A model generated the notes under the pieces. The model was not told the DNA's origin and did no database searches. It saw only the letters and a list, made by a program, of their open reading frames with translations. This document shows, one piece after another, positions 52,106 through 63,100 of a stretch of 64,000 bases of DNA. This DNA is from Cyclobacteriaceae bacterium (GTDB taxonomy: Bacteria; Bacteroidota; Bacteroidia; Cytophagales; Cyclobacteriaceae), in the NCBI GenBank assembly GCA_019694875.1, contig JAIBBC010000003.1, positions 674,469 through 738,468 on the forward strand, read 5' to 3'. The position numbers and the translations under genes were made by a program. Numbering within the stretch: position 1 is the first letter of the stretch; each line of letters starts with the position of its first letter.

Positions 52106-52798
52106 ATGAAAAAAATGAGCTTTTTAATTGTCCTGATGTTTTTCGTTTTCACGGCCCATGCCCAGGAAACAAAACCTGCTGAACACTTTATTGAAGTTAC
52201 CGGCACCGCTGAGCTTGAAATTGTGCCCAATGAAATTTACCTGACCGTTCGTCTTAAGGAGTTCGAAGAGGGTCGCGCAAAAACAACGCTTGAAACGATT
52301 GATAAATCCTTTCTGAATGCATTGAAGGAGGCCAACATTGATCCAAAAAACCTTGAGCTTGCCGAGGCGGGTCTTTTACTGGGCGGACGAAGAAGAGACC
52401 GGGACGTATTCAGGCAAAAAACGTATCAACTTAAGCTTTCCAGTGCGGCAGAGGTCGAAAAGTTCTTAAACAAGATTGAAACTGTAAAAGCTGATTATGT
52501 AGATATCGTACGGGTGGATCACTCCGAGCTTACAAAACTAAAACTGGACGTGAAGGTTAAAGCACTGCAAATTGCTAAAACCAAAGCCCAAGCACTCGCG
52601 CATAGCATTGGTTCTGAACTCGGCAAGCCCATTCTGATACGCGAAATAAATATTGAACCCTATAACATGAATCCAGGCAATGTCCAGTATTCTATGAATG
52701 CCCAATATCGTGAAGAGAATACGCCAACAGACTATCAATCGTCTTTCAAGAAGATCAAACTTCAGGCCCAGGTTCTCGTGCAGTTTGAAATCAACTAG
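52106..52798 (+). CDS. SIMPL-domain (DUF541) exported protein
   Basis: A 230-residue protein: signal peptide (about 1-20, TAHAQ), then a SIMPL/DUF541 domain starting IEVTGTAELEIVPNEIYL and ending IKLQAQVLVQFEIN. Members (BP26/OMP28 type) form periplasmic channel-like rings of unknown role. Divergent from the sigma gene's promoter region by about 70 bp. A hairpin follows the stop. Confidence 0.88.
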   Translation: MKKMSFLIVLMFFVFTAHAQETKPAEHFIEVTGTAELEIVPNEIYLTVRLKEFEEGRAKTTLETIDKSFLNALKEANIDPKNLELAEAGLLLGGRRRDRDVFRQKTYQLKLSSAAEVEKFLNKIETVKADYVDIVRVDHSELTKLKLDVKVKALQIAKTKAQALAHSIGSELGKPILIREINIEPYNMNPGNVQYSMNAQYREENTPTDYQSSFKKIKLQAQVLVQFEIN

Positions 52799-52811
52799 TA
52801 TGAAATCAAAA

Positions 52812-52851
52812 TACAGGGACACAAGACGATGAATAGCAACGTGCCCCTGTA
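52812..52851. terminator. Terminator-like hairpin between SIMPL and DinB genes
   Basis: TACAGGG and CAC pair with GTG and CCCTGTA, giving a 10-bp stem with one A/C mismatch and an 18-base loop. Weak T-runs occur on both sides, so it could end both convergent transcripts. Confidence 0.5.
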
Positions 52852-52869
52852 CTTTATTAAACAATTTAG

Positions 52870-53376
52870 TTAATGACGATCCCAGAATGGAGGCGGCTCA
52901 ATGCCTAGCGCGCGCAGATACACGTACGCCTGAGCACGATGGTGAATCTCGTTATCAACGAAATAGAAATAATGCCACGTGATGGTGCCATCAAACTGGC
53001 CGAACGCCTTATCGGCTTCGTGCATTCTCTCCACCGTAATGTTCGGCCAAAGCTGATTGATTACATCGGTTGTTTCGTCCCAAAATTTTAACAACTCGGC
53101 CTTGGTAGCAGGCGGCTGAAGTGTGAAATTAATCTCGGGCCGACCCGGAACACTCCAGTTACCGGTAGCCATCCCGTAAATACCCGGCTGCGCAATCGTA
53201 ATCATTTCCATTACGAGCTGTGCGAATGGTCGCATTCCGCCTACGGAGAACGTAAATAATTTATCTTCCGGATAGGCCTCGATAACCCTGCGGGTAAGTC
53301 TGCGGTGCTCCTGCCAGTGATCGAGCAACGTTCTTAAATCAATAGCGTTCTCTTCTGAAACGGTTTCGTTTTTCAT
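52870..53376 (-). CDS. DinB family protein
   Basis: A 168-residue four-helix-bundle protein with the DinB/YfiT pattern: LLDHWQEHRRLTRR near the start, a His in helix 2-3 (MRPFAQLVMEMITI), and WHYFYFVDNEIHHRAQAYVYLR, whose HH pair is the metal site. Thiol transferase or metal-binding activity is possible. Standalone gene, convergent to the SIMPL gene. Confidence 0.8.
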   Translation of the reverse strand: MKNETVSEENAIDLRTLLDHWQEHRRLTRRVIEAYPEDKLFTFSVGGMRPFAQLVMEMITIAQPGIYGMATGNWSVPGRPEINFTLQPPATKAELLKFWDETTDVINQLWPNITVERMHEADKAFGQFDGTITWHYFYFVDNEIHHRAQAYVYLRALGIEPPPFWDRH

Positions 53377-53475
53377 AGCTGAATGGGTTTTACGATGAAT
53401 TAATATTCAAAGAAAACCCAGGCGTGTGACAGCCCTATGTCAGCTTGATTTTTGGCGCTCGAAATATTTTGAAAA

Positions 53476-54450
53476 TTATTTAATTGGATTCGCTTTCACG
53501 CCTTCATTAGTAATTATCACTGGTTTGATGAGCCCGCTTGCATCGAATTCAAGCTTTTCGATACACACCACCCGGGCGTTGCGGTCGGTTTCACCTAACG
53601 GCCTGCGGTGATACACGATGTAGTATTCATCTTTCTTCGGGTGTTTAATAACCGAATGATGTCCCGCCCCGGTTGCAATGGCTGCATTCTGCTCCAGAAT
53701 TTTACCAACCCGTTTAAACGGCCCAAAGGGTGAATCTGCTATCGCATACGCCACACTGTAGTCCGGGCCCGTCCAACCTCCCTCCGACCACATGAAGTAA
53801 TATTTTCCGTTCCGTTTAAACATGAACGGGCCTTCTACGTATTTCTCAGGCGTTATCTCTTTGAAAATGGTTCCGTCATCAAACGGAAGGAAACCAGTAA
53901 AATCACTTTTCAGCCTGACAATATTGCAATGTTGCCAGCCTCCATAAATCAGGTAATACTGATTACCGTCTTTATAGATAAACTGATCGATGGGCTGCGC
54001 ACCATTATGAAACTTGTCGATCAACGGCTTGCCCAGATAATCTATAAATGGCCCGTCAGGACTATCGGCTACCGCGATGCCGATGCCACCGTATTCGGTA
54101 TCATTCTGAATATCATTCGCACCAAAAAACATAAAATACTTTCCATTTTTTTCGATAATGGAAGGTGCCCACACCGCACGTTTGGCCCATTTAACATTTA
54201 CGGTATCAAGAATGTGTTCGTGTTTCGTCCAGTGGACAAGGTCGGGCGATGAAAACGCATCGAAGAAAACCTGCTTGCTGTATGGCGCAGAGTAGGTTGG
54301 ATAAACCCAATATGTTTTCCCGAACACAATTCCTTCCGGATCGGCATAGTAGCCCGGAAAAATCGGGTTGCCAGCTGTAACCATCGGGCCGTCCTGCGAG
54401 TAACACTGAAGGCAAAATAATGTCATCAACAATGGAAGAATTCGTTTCAT
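53476..54450 (-). CDS. GH43 family glycoside hydrolase (exported)
   Basis: A 324-residue protein with a signal peptide (about 1-18, CYSQD) and a five-bladed propeller of the GH43 type: GNPIFPGYYADPEGIVFG (catalytic Asp early), WAPSIIEKNGKYFMFFG, and VEGPFMFKRNGKYYFMWSEGG (acid Glu). GAGHHSVIKHPKKDEYYIVYHR completes the motif set. Likely acts on arabinose or xylose side chains of plant polysaccharide. No SusCD pair is nearby. Confidence 0.9.
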   Translation of the reverse strand: MKRILPLLMTLFCLQCYSQDGPMVTAGNPIFPGYYADPEGIVFGKTYWVYPTYSAPYSKQVFFDAFSSPDLVHWTKHEHILDTVNVKWAKRAVWAPSIIEKNGKYFMFFGANDIQNDTEYGGIGIAVADSPDGPFIDYLGKPLIDKFHNGAQPIDQFIYKDGNQYYLIYGGWQHCNIVRLKSDFTGFLPFDDGTIFKEITPEKYVEGPFMFKRNGKYYFMWSEGGWTGPDYSVAYAIADSPFGPFKRVGKILEQNAAIATGAGHHSVIKHPKKDEYYIVYHRRPLGETDRNARVVCIEKLEFDASGLIKPVIITNEGVKANPIK

Positions 54451-54603
54451 ATGCTAACAATCGTTTTCGAACGCTAAAGTGTTCAAAATTGAGCAGGCAG
54501 AAAACTATTTTTATTCGATTCTAAAATAAAACACAAGCTTTTTGGCCCGGCATTGTTGTTGAACAAATGCGGAATCAACCTTTTCACCACTAAACCAACC
54601 GTC
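54451..54603. other. Intergenic region between GH43 and permease genes
   Basis: About 150 bp between two divergent genes. Weak -7 matches (CAATTTTG on the minus strand, one mismatch) precede the GH43 gene. Nothing else distinct was seen. Confidence 0.3.
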
Positions 54604-57030
54604 ATGCTTCAGACTCATTTCAAGTTCTTTATCCGCGTTTTTCTCAGGGATAAATTTTTTTCCATACTCAATATTCTTGGCCTTGCATTGGGCATTGCCG
54701 TGAGCATAATCCTGTTGCTGATTCTCCAGCACGATCTTACTTACGATAAGCATTTTGCCAATCATCAGAACATCTATCGCCTGGGTGGTCATTTGCAGGC
54801 TACCGGGATCGATGAAGAAGTTGCACGGTCAGCACGCGAGTTGGGCGCAATTTTAAAAGAAGAATTCCCCGAGGTGCAGGCGTTCACCCGCGCCAACGAC
54901 TGGGACCATGCGCTTGTGAGATACGAGAACAACGGCCAGGAAGTATCCTATTATGAAGATGATGTTATCCGAACAGACTCCACCTACTTCACCGTGTTCA
55001 AGCATACCTTTATTGCCGGAGACGAAAAAACCTGTCTGAATCTTCTCAATTCGGTTGTCATTACCGAATCAACCGCTAAGCGTTATTTCGGCACTGAAGA
55101 CCCGCTGAATAAACTCCTGCTGATCGATGGACAGAAGGAAGCCTGGAAAGTTACGGCCGTAATCAAAGACCTTCCGGATAACACGCACATGAAGTTTGAT
55201 TTCCTGTTATCTGGGCTCGCAAAAACGCGCGAGTGGGTACTTGAAGGAGCGCAGATAAAATCCGAAGCATTCTGGAATCCGGATGTATTCACGTTCCTTG
55301 TTTTCCCCGACAACTACGACCCCAAAAACTTCTACGACAAGTTCCCGATAATTTTCGACAAATATTTTAAGTCGTTTGGCGATCAGGTAGGCGGAAAATA
55401 CAGCGCTATTCTGCAGCCCCTGGCAGACGTTCATTTCGATTCAAGCCTTCAAAGTGATGAGCCTACCGGAAACATCGCGTACGTGTATGCATTCACGGGC
55501 ATTGGTGTATTCATCATACTGCTGGCCTGTATCAACTACATGAATTTATCTACCGCCAAGTCGGTAAAACGTGCAGGTGAAATCGCTATGAAAAAAACAT
55601 TGGGCTCCGGAAAACGTGCACTTATATTTTCGTTTTTGGGCGAATCAATCTTCCTGGCATTTATCTCTCTGATTGTTGCCGTGGGCTTAGTGCTGATGGT
55701 GCTGAATCTTACTTCATTCAATTCACTGATCGACAAAAACCTAACGGCCGATTTTCTCGGGAATCCCACGTTACTGCTCGGCTCGCTCGGCATCACGCTT
55801 TTTATCGGGGTTCTGTCAGGCTTATACCCCGCATTCTATCTTCCCTCTGTTCCAACGCTCAGTGCCTTAAAGGGATCATTTAAGAACAACAAGTCGAGCC
55901 ACATGTTGCGAAAAGTTTTGATCACCACACAATTTGCGATTTCAATTTTCGTAGTGGTGTGCACACTGCTGATGCAGGACCAGATCGATTTCATGCGCAG
56001 CCGGGACCTCGGCTTCACGAAAGACAACGTGCTCGTGTTGCCGATCCAGGATTCGCTTGTTCAGAACAATCTCACCGCGATAAAAAATGAATTTCTTCAA
56101 AACCCAAAAATTCTATCGGCTGCAACTTCGTACAGTGTGCCCGGCATGGGCATTGGCGGGCCGGTAATGATGGCCGAAGATGAAAAAGGCGAAATGAAGC
56201 AACAGCAATTCTCCATGATGGCGGTAGATGATAATTACCTGAAGACGCTGGGGATTGAAGTTGTCAAGGGCCGCAGCTTCCAGCCAGGCAAAAAAACCGA
56301 TGTCGATAACATCTTCATGGTTAACGAAGCAGGCGCGAAACTGATGGGCTGGGGTGAAGATGCGGTAGGAAAAAAGATGCGCTGGTTCCATGGCGAAAGT
56401 GATGGCCAGGTGATTGGTGTAGTGAAAGATTTTAACTTCCGTTCGTTGCATAACCCGGTTGAACCTTTGATTCTTGTTAAGTCGCGCGATGAAGGCGGTT
56501 TCCTGTATTTAAAAATTGCAGGTGAAAATCTTCCTGAAACAATGGACTATATCCGTAACAAATGGGCTGGGTACGATCCCAACCACCCATTTGAATACTT
56601 CTTCCTCGATCAGCGTTTCAACGAACAATACAAGGCCGATGAAACGCAATACAAACTTTTGTCGAACCTTTCGTACATCTGTATTTTCATTTCTCTGCTC
56701 GGCTTGCTCGGACTTTCTGCATTCACCGCTGCTCAGCGCACGAAAGAAATCGGCATCCGCAAAGTACATGGCGCAAGTACAGGCCGCATTATTTACCTTC
56801 TGTATAAAGATGTTATGTACCTGGTGCTAATTGCTGCTGTACTGGTTGTGCCGGCAGCGCTGTACATGATCAGCCGATGGATGGGTAATTTTGCATACCA
56901 GACTTCCATCAGTTATTTCACATTTGGTGTGGTGACGGTTATGGCGTTGATCTTCTCTTTCTTCACGGTAGGATTTCATTCGCTGAAAACTGCCGCCACA
57001 AACCCGGTCAACTCGCTGAAGCACGAATAA
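54604..57030 (+). CDS. FtsX/MacB-like ABC transporter permease
   Basis: An 808-residue protein of the Bacteroidota FtsX-like permease class: membrane helix near 20-42 (ILNILGLALGIAVSIILLLI), a large periplasmic MacB-like domain, helices around 285-430, a second periplasmic domain, and three C-terminal helices (about 680-790) with AQRTKEIGIRKVHGAS, the FtsX signature. The partner ATPase is not adjacent. ATG 54604 fits the family start MLQTHFKFFIRVFLR. Ends with a terminator. Confidence 0.9.
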   Translation: MLQTHFKFFIRVFLRDKFFSILNILGLALGIAVSIILLLILQHDLTYDKHFANHQNIYRLGGHLQATGIDEEVARSARELGAILKEEFPEVQAFTRANDWDHALVRYENNGQEVSYYEDDVIRTDSTYFTVFKHTFIAGDEKTCLNLLNSVVITESTAKRYFGTEDPLNKLLLIDGQKEAWKVTAVIKDLPDNTHMKFDFLLSGLAKTREWVLEGAQIKSEAFWNPDVFTFLVFPDNYDPKNFYDKFPIIFDKYFKSFGDQVGGKYSAILQPLADVHFDSSLQSDEPTGNIAYVYAFTGIGVFIILLACINYMNLSTAKSVKRAGEIAMKKTLGSGKRALIFSFLGESIFLAFISLIVAVGLVLMVLNLTSFNSLIDKNLTADFLGNPTLLLGSLGITLFIGVLSGLYPAFYLPSVPTLSALKGSFKNNKSSHMLRKVLITTQFAISIFVVVCTLLMQDQIDFMRSRDLGFTKDNVLVLPIQDSLVQNNLTAIKNEFLQNPKILSAATSYSVPGMGIGGPVMMAEDEKGEMKQQQFSMMAVDDNYLKTLGIEVVKGRSFQPGKKTDVDNIFMVNEAGAKLMGWGEDAVGKKMRWFHGESDGQVIGVVKDFNFRSLHNPVEPLILVKSRDEGGFLYLKIAGENLPETMDYIRNKWAGYDPNHPFEYFFLDQRFNEQYKADETQYKLLSNLSYICIFISLLGLLGLSAFTAAQRTKEIGIRKVHGASTGRIIYLLYKDVMYLVLIAAVLVVPAALYMISRWMGNFAYQTSISYFTFGVVTVMALIFSFFTVGFHSLKTAATNPVNSLKHE

Positions 57031-57050
57031 CAGACATACAAATAACACTG

Positions 57051-57088
57051 ACACCAGGCTTCGCTGAAGGAGTCTGGTGTTTTGTTTT
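57051..57088 (+). terminator. Rho-independent terminator of the permease gene
   Basis: ACACCAG (57051-57057) pairs with CTGGTGT (57074-57080), followed by TTTTGTTTT. Confidence 0.85.
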
Positions 57089-57153
57089 ATGATTGTCTTG
57101 CATACGCGGAATCAAGAATTTATTTCTCATTTTTGAATTCCAAACACCATCGC

Positions 57154-57951
57154 GTGACGAAGCATCAACTGCAACCCGAACATGCTACGCTGCATTTCAC
57201 TAAAGCCGGCAACGGTGAGCAGACGCTGATCGCCTTTCACGGCTTCGGACAAACCGGTGAAGCATTTCATGCGCTGGCGGATGCGCTCTCAGATCAGTAT
57301 ACGATTTATCTTTTCGACCTGTTCTTTCACGGCAACAGCGAATGGAAACTCGATGAGCATCCCATCGAAAAAATTACCTGGAAAGCATTGATGGACAAAT
57401 TCTTAGGCGATCATTTCATTACTAACTTCAGCGTACTGGGATTCAGTATGGGCGGGAAGTTCGCCCTTGCTACGCTGGAGGCATTCCCGGACCAGGTAAA
57501 AGAAATTTTCCTGCTGGCGCCTGATGGAATCAAAACCAGCATGTGGTACAGCCTGGCTACATACCCGGTAATGTTTCGGAAACTTTTTAAAAGCATGATT
57601 ACCCATCCCGGCCGGTTCACTTCAATCGCACACGTTGCGCATCGTATTGGACTAATCGATAAAGGCATTTTGCGCTTTGTGGAGTCACAAATGAATACTG
57701 AAGAAAAACGTAAACGTGTTTATTACTCCTGGGTGGTGTTCCGCCATTTAAAGTTCGACATGGCTTCAATCGCAGGCATTATTAATAACAACAAGGTCCG
57801 TCTCGTCATGATCGTTGGAAAGTTCGACAAGGTGATAACACCGCAAAACATGCATGCACTGCTCCGCCACGTAAAATCGTATACACTTGAAATACCAGAG
57901 ATTGGACACAATGGAGTTATCGAGGCGAGTATCAGAATCTTAAAAAAATAA
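57154..57951 (+). CDS. Alpha/beta hydrolase
   Basis: A 265-residue cytosolic hydrolase with oxyanion region LIAFHGFGQTGEAF and nucleophile elbow LGFSMGGKFALA, catalytic Ser in the G-F-S-M-G-G. The His is in EIGHNGVIEA near the end and the Asp is probably in IVGKFDKVI. Start chosen as GTG 57154 (MTKHQLQPEHATLHF); the upstream in-frame TTG at 57082 would add a tail not shared with the family. Substrate unknown. Confidence 0.85.
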   Translation: MTKHQLQPEHATLHFTKAGNGEQTLIAFHGFGQTGEAFHALADALSDQYTIYLFDLFFHGNSEWKLDEHPIEKITWKALMDKFLGDHFITNFSVLGFSMGGKFALATLEAFPDQVKEIFLLAPDGIKTSMWYSLATYPVMFRKLFKSMITHPGRFTSIAHVAHRIGLIDKGILRFVESQMNTEEKRKRVYYSWVVFRHLKFDMASIAGIINNNKVRLVMIVGKFDKVITPQNMHALLRHVKSYTLEIPEIGHNGVIEASIRILKK

Positions 57952-57981
57952 GCCGTACTTTCACATCAAACCGAACTACGT

Positions 57982-58764
57982 ATGCGCCTTATACTTTCTA
58001 TTTTCACCGTATCCATGTTGTCGCTAGCATGCTGCGCCCAGGATCAAAGCGAATTCAAAAAAGAAACATTCATTTCATCAACCGGACTCAGTCTCCCCTA
58101 TCGCATACTGTTTCCGGAAAACTACGACAAGACAAAAAAATATCCGGTTGTATTGTTTTTGCATGGCGCAGGCGAACGCGGAGACAACAATGAAAGCCAA
58201 TTAGTGCACGGCTCAAAACTCTTTCTTGATCCAGCAAACCGGAAAGCCTATCCGGCCATCGTGATTTTTCCTCAATGCGCTGCCGAAAGTTACTGGTCGA
58301 GCGTAAAGGTCAATCGTGAAAAAATGCCGCTCGAGCTCGACTTCGACTACACGCGTCCGATAACTCCTGCGCTACAGGCAGCAATTGAGCTATTGAAAAA
58401 AACTCTCCGCACTGAAGCCACAGATAAGAAACGCGTATATGTTGCCGGTCTTTCCATGGGCGGGATGGGTACGTTTGAGTCGGTGTATCGTTTTCCGAAA
58501 TTATTTGCTGCAGCCGTGCCGATTTGTGGCGGTGGTGATGTTGATGCGTACGACAAACGTGTTATCAAAGTACCGTTCCGTGTTTTCCACGGAGCCAAAG
58601 ATGATGTGGTAGACCCGCGCCATTCCAGGGCAATGGTCGAAAAGCTCAAGACGCTAAAAGCTGCCGTTCAATACAAAGAATATCCTGAAGCCAATCACAA
58701 CAGCTGGGACAGCGCCTTTGCCGAACCCGACTTTTTGAACTGGATGTTTGCAAACAGCAGGTAA
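57982..58764 (+). CDS. Exported alpha/beta hydrolase (prolyl oligopeptidase/PHB depolymerase-like)
   Basis: A 260-residue protein with a signal peptide (about 1-18, ending LACCAQ), possibly a lipoprotein although the lipobox is not canonical. The catalytic core has FLHGAGERGDNNE, nucleophile elbow VAGLSMGGMGTFE, Asp in FHGAKDDVVDPRH and His in YPEANHNSWDSAF. It resembles phospholipase/esterase-like Bacteroidota proteins. It follows the previous gene by 30 nt, so co-transcription is possible. Confidence 0.87.
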   Translation: MRLILSIFTVSMLSLACCAQDQSEFKKETFISSTGLSLPYRILFPENYDKTKKYPVVLFLHGAGERGDNNESQLVHGSKLFLDPANRKAYPAIVIFPQCAAESYWSSVKVNREKMPLELDFDYTRPITPALQAAIELLKKTLRTEATDKKRVYVAGLSMGGMGTFESVYRFPKLFAAAVPICGGGDVDAYDKRVIKVPFRVFHGAKDDVVDPRHSRAMVEKLKTLKAAVQYKEYPEANHNSWDSAFAEPDFLNWMFANSR

Positions 58765-58774
58765 TATATCCGAA

Positions 58775-59968
58775 TTATTGCGGGTGATATTGATGAAGTG
58801 TGAAATAGAACTTTGAACCTTCACCCACAGTACTTTCAACCCAAATCTTTCCGCCATTTTTCTCTACAAATTCCTGGCTCACCAGCAAGCCGAAGCCCGA
58901 GCCACGCTCACCCCCGGTGCCTTTCGTACTGCTGCGTTTGTCCCAATTGAACATTTTGTCCAACTGTTGCTGATCCATTCCAACACCGGTATCGGCAATA
59001 CAAATTTCAGCCATGGCATTAACCTCGCGGTTTGAAATCGTAATCCGGCCATTGCCGGTAAATTTATTGGCATTCATCAACAGGTTACGAAGCACGGTAC
59101 GCATCATGTGTTCATCGGCCAGTACCTGGCAAGCCGCATCAATGCTGTTTTCGACAACATTCTTTTTGCGGTCGAATTGTTGCTGGTTGTCCGCCACAAT
59201 CTGATCTACGATATGACGCAGCGACAACAACTTCCGCTTAATACCATTGTGTTCAAACTGCGATGTTGCCCACTCCAGCAAATTATTCAACAAGGCGTTG
59301 GCTGCTGTAAACCCCTGACGCACTTCCGGAAGCTTCGCTTTGAATTCATCGGGCGGCAGATCATATTTTTCTGAAAGCTCCAGCAATCCGTACAACGATG
59401 TAAGCGGACTTCGCAAGTCATGCCCGATAATCGAGAGTAGTTTACGGTGCGTATCGTTCAGTTGTTCAAGTTCAAAAATTTTCTTCCGCAGTTCCATTTG
59501 CTTCACTACCTGCTTCGACAATACCTGTAGCGCAAACAACTGATGAGGTAACAGGTTTTTCGGCTCTGTGTCAATCACACATAATGTACCCACATTAAAT
59601 CCGTCTGGCGTTACCAGCGGCATGCCTGCGTAAAAACGGATGTCCGGCTTTCCAACAACCAAAGGATTATCGTGAAAGCGTACATCTTTTGTGGCATCCG
59701 GAACAACCATTACCGAATCCTGGTTAATGACATGCGAACAAAAAGCATGGTCGCGATGTGTTTCCGGTACTTCTATACCTACTTTCGCTTTGAACCATTG
59801 ACGGGCATCGTCAATCAGGGTTACGGTTGAAATGGGTGTCTCGCAAATGAGTGATGCAAGTTCTGCGATTTCATCAAAATCCCGTTCAGCAGGCGTGTCA
59901 AGGATGTGGTATTCATTCAACGCATTTAACCGTTCCCGCTCGTTCGCGGGCTTCGAGGCTATTTCCAT
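58775..59968 (-). CDS. GAF-domain sensor histidine kinase
   Basis: A 397-residue soluble histidine kinase. Residues about 20-165 are a GAF domain (ISTVTLIDDARQWFKAKVG, GTLCVIDTEPK). HisKA follows with IIGHDLRSPLTSLYG (phosphoacceptor His about 189), then HATPase_c with NLLMNANKFTG, ADTGVGMDQQQ and GSGFGLLVSQEFVEKNGG. No receiver or partner response regulator is adjacent. Divergent from purL; the 158 bp between them hold the purL promoter. Confidence 0.9.
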   Translation of the reverse strand: MEIASKPANERERLNALNEYHILDTPAERDFDEIAELASLICETPISTVTLIDDARQWFKAKVGIEVPETHRDHAFCSHVINQDSVMVVPDATKDVRFHDNPLVVGKPDIRFYAGMPLVTPDGFNVGTLCVIDTEPKNLLPHQLFALQVLSKQVVKQMELRKKIFELEQLNDTHRKLLSIIGHDLRSPLTSLYGLLELSEKYDLPPDEFKAKLPEVRQGFTAANALLNNLLEWATSQFEHNGIKRKLLSLRHIVDQIVADNQQQFDRKKNVVENSIDAACQVLADEHMMRTVLRNLLMNANKFTGNGRITISNREVNAMAEICIADTGVGMDQQQLDKMFNWDKRSSTKGTGGERGSGFGLLVSQEFVEKNGGKIWVESTVGEGSKFYFTLHQYHPQ

Positions 59969-60092
59969 ATTTCTTCGTGCAAGGGTCGACTAAATAAAGC
60001 AAGCAAACCCGTAATCACAAGACGACTTCCACCGTTAGGTCAAGCATCCCGATTAAATGCAAAAAACACTGTTAAAAAAGATCAATCCATAG

Positions 60093-60100
60093 TACTTTTG
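60093..60100 (+). promoter_or_regulatory. -7 box (TACTTTTG) for purL
   Basis: An exact TAnnTTTG ending 26 nt before the purL ATG. No -33 TTTG at the usual distance. No purine riboswitch fold was recognised in the leader. Confidence 0.45.
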
Positions 60101-60126
60101 CGTCTTCTTTTAAGCCACTTCCTTTC

Positions 60127-63100
60127 ATGATCCTTTTTTTCCGTTCAAATTCCAACATCGTTTACGGGGTTGGAACGCAGCACCTTTTACAATCCACTGA
60201 TATTCAAAAGCTTGTATGGCTTTTGGGAGGCGCTCAGCCGCTGACCGGGAACACTGTGGCAGGATCATTTATCGGGCCCAGAAAGGAGATGGTTTCACCC
60301 TGGAGTACGAATGCTGTGGAGATCACCCAAACAATGGGCATTTCCGGCATTTTCAGGATGGAAGAATTTTTTGAAGTGACAGACGGCAACGCGTCTTTCG
60401 ACCGCATGCTCCAGTTCAGGTACAACGGGCTGGACCAGGAACTTTTTACCATTGTCCACACTCCCGAACCAATCATCGAAATCGATGACATCGCAGCGTA
60501 CAATCAAAAAGAGGGTCTCGCATTAAGCCAGGAAGAAGTTGACTACCTGAACGGTGTCAGCAAACAACTTGGCCGCAAGCTCACCGACAGTGAGGTTTTC
60601 GGCTTCTCGCAAGTGAACAGCGAACACTGTCGCCATAAAATCTTCAATGGCACATTTGTGATCGATGGAAAAGAAAAAGAATCGACACTTTTTCAACTCA
60701 TCAAAAAAACATCAAAAGAAAATCCGAACTACATCGTATCGGCTTATAAAGACAACGTAGCGTTCATTAAAGGTCCGTGTGTTGAGCAGTTTGCCCCCGG
60801 GCGGCAGGATGTGCCTGACTGGTTTAAGATTGAAGACTTCGATTCGGTTATCTCTGTAAAAGCCGAGACGCATAACTTCCCGACAACCGTTGAACCATTT
60901 AACGGTGCCGCTACCGGTGGTGGTGGCGAAATCCGCGACAGGCTTGCCGGTGGCAAAGGTTCAATTCCGTTATCCGGAACCGCAGTGTACATCACCTCTT
61001 ATCCACGACTGGATGGCGGGCGACCGTGGGAGAAAAAATTTGCCGAGCGCAAATGGCTTTATCAAACACCTGCTGAAATTCTGATCAAGGCATCTGATGG
61101 CGCCAGCGACTTCGGTAACAAATTCGGTCAGCCGTTGATTGGCGGAAGCGTTTTAACCTTTGAGCATTTTGAAAACGGAAAGAAGCTAGGCTTCGATAAG
61201 GTAATCATGCTGGCCGGTGGCGTGGGTTACGGAAAAGAAAAAGACAGCAAGAAAGAACACCTGAAGGCCGGAGATAAAATTGTATTGATGGGTGGCGACA
61301 ACTACCGGATTGGTATGGGTGGCGCAGCCGTTTCATCGGTTACAACCGGTGAGTTTGCGAATGCGCTGGAGTTAAATGCCGTACAGCGTTCAAACCCTGA
61401 AATGCAGAAGCGCGTGGCGAATGCCATTCGCGCAATGGTTGAATCATCTGAAAACCCGATCGTTTCCATTCACGATCATGGCGCAGGCGGACATTTGAAC
61501 TGTTTCTCGGAATTACTCGAAGAAACCGGAGGTATTATCGAAATTGATAAATTGCCGATTGGTGATACTACCCTCTCCGACAAAGAGATTATCAGTAATG
61601 AATCGCAGGAGCGCATGGGCATTGCCATCAATCCGAAGCATATCGGGATGCTTCAGCGCGTGTCGGAACGTGAGCGCGCACCAATGTATGTTGTAGGAAC
61701 TGCAACGGGTGATGGTACCTTTAAATTTGTCGACAACGTTAAGAAGACAAAACCGGTCGACCTTAAGATCAGCAATCTGTTTGGCTCATCCCCGAAAACA
61801 ATTCTGCAGGATAAAACCATCCCGAATACTTTTGAAGACGTTCGGTATGATGCGAATAAATTCCAGGAATATCTCGAACAGCTTCTGCAACTCGAAGCCG
61901 TTGCGTGTAAAGACTGGTTAACCAATAAAGTTGACCGTTGCGTTACCGGGCGCGTTGCCACGCAGCAAACTTGCGGATCAATTCAGCTTCCGCTGAACAA
62001 CGTGTCGGTGATGGCGCTTGATTTCATCAGCAACAAAGGTATTGCTACTGGCATCGGGCATGCACCGGGTGCAGCGCTGGTTAATCCGGCAGCGGGAAGC
62101 AAGATGGCAATCGCAGAAGCATTGTTAAACATCATCTGGGCACCGTTGACATACGGATTGAAAGGTGTTTCGCTCAGTGCGAACTGGATGTGGCCGACAA
62201 AAACTGCCGGTGAAAACTCACGACTCTATTCGGCTGTTGAAGCGGTTAGTGATTTCGCCTGCAAGCTGGGCATCAACGTTCCTACCGGAAAGGATTCGTT
62301 GTCGATGACACAAAAGTACCCGAATGGTGAAACAGTCGATTCTCCGGGAACGGTAATCATTTCCGCTGTTGCGGAATGCAGCGACATTCGCAAAACAATT
62401 TCACCTGACCTCAAACCCGTTGAAGGATCATCGCTTTTATACATCGCGTTCTCAAACGATGATTTTAAACTTGGCGGAAGCAGCTTTGCGCAGATTGTAA
62501 ATCAGTTGGGAACAGACGCACCAACCGTAACAGACGAGGAATATTTTATAAAAGCCTTTGCTGCCGTTCAGGAGCTTATTAACACCGACAAAATTCTATC
62601 CGGACACGATGTATCGTCAGGCGGATTAATTACCACGCTGCTGGAAATGTGTTTCCCGGTGCCGGGAGTTGGCGTAAACGCTAACGTCAGCGAGCTTGGT
62701 TCCGATACTACGAAGGTACTGTTCAGCGAAAATGCTGCAATTGTTATTCAGGTGAAGGATGCTGCTGCAGTTCAGAGTGTGTTGCAAAAGACTGGTGTGA
62801 AGTCGGTAGTAATCGGCACAGTCGTAAATGAAAGAAAACTCAGCTTAGAAAACAACAGCGTAAAGCCGCTCGACATTGATGCGCTCCGCGAGAAGTGGTT
62901 CCGCACATCTTATTTGCTTGACAAGATTCAGCGTCCGAAAGGATATGCGGAAAAACGCAGAGACAATATTTTCAAACAGGTATTGGAGTATAAATTCCAG
63001 CCGAAATTTGATGGTAAGCTTGCAACGTACGGATTGGATCCAAAGCGCAGAAAGCCTGCAGGCATCAAAGCCGCAATCATTCGCGAAAAGGGTGTGAACA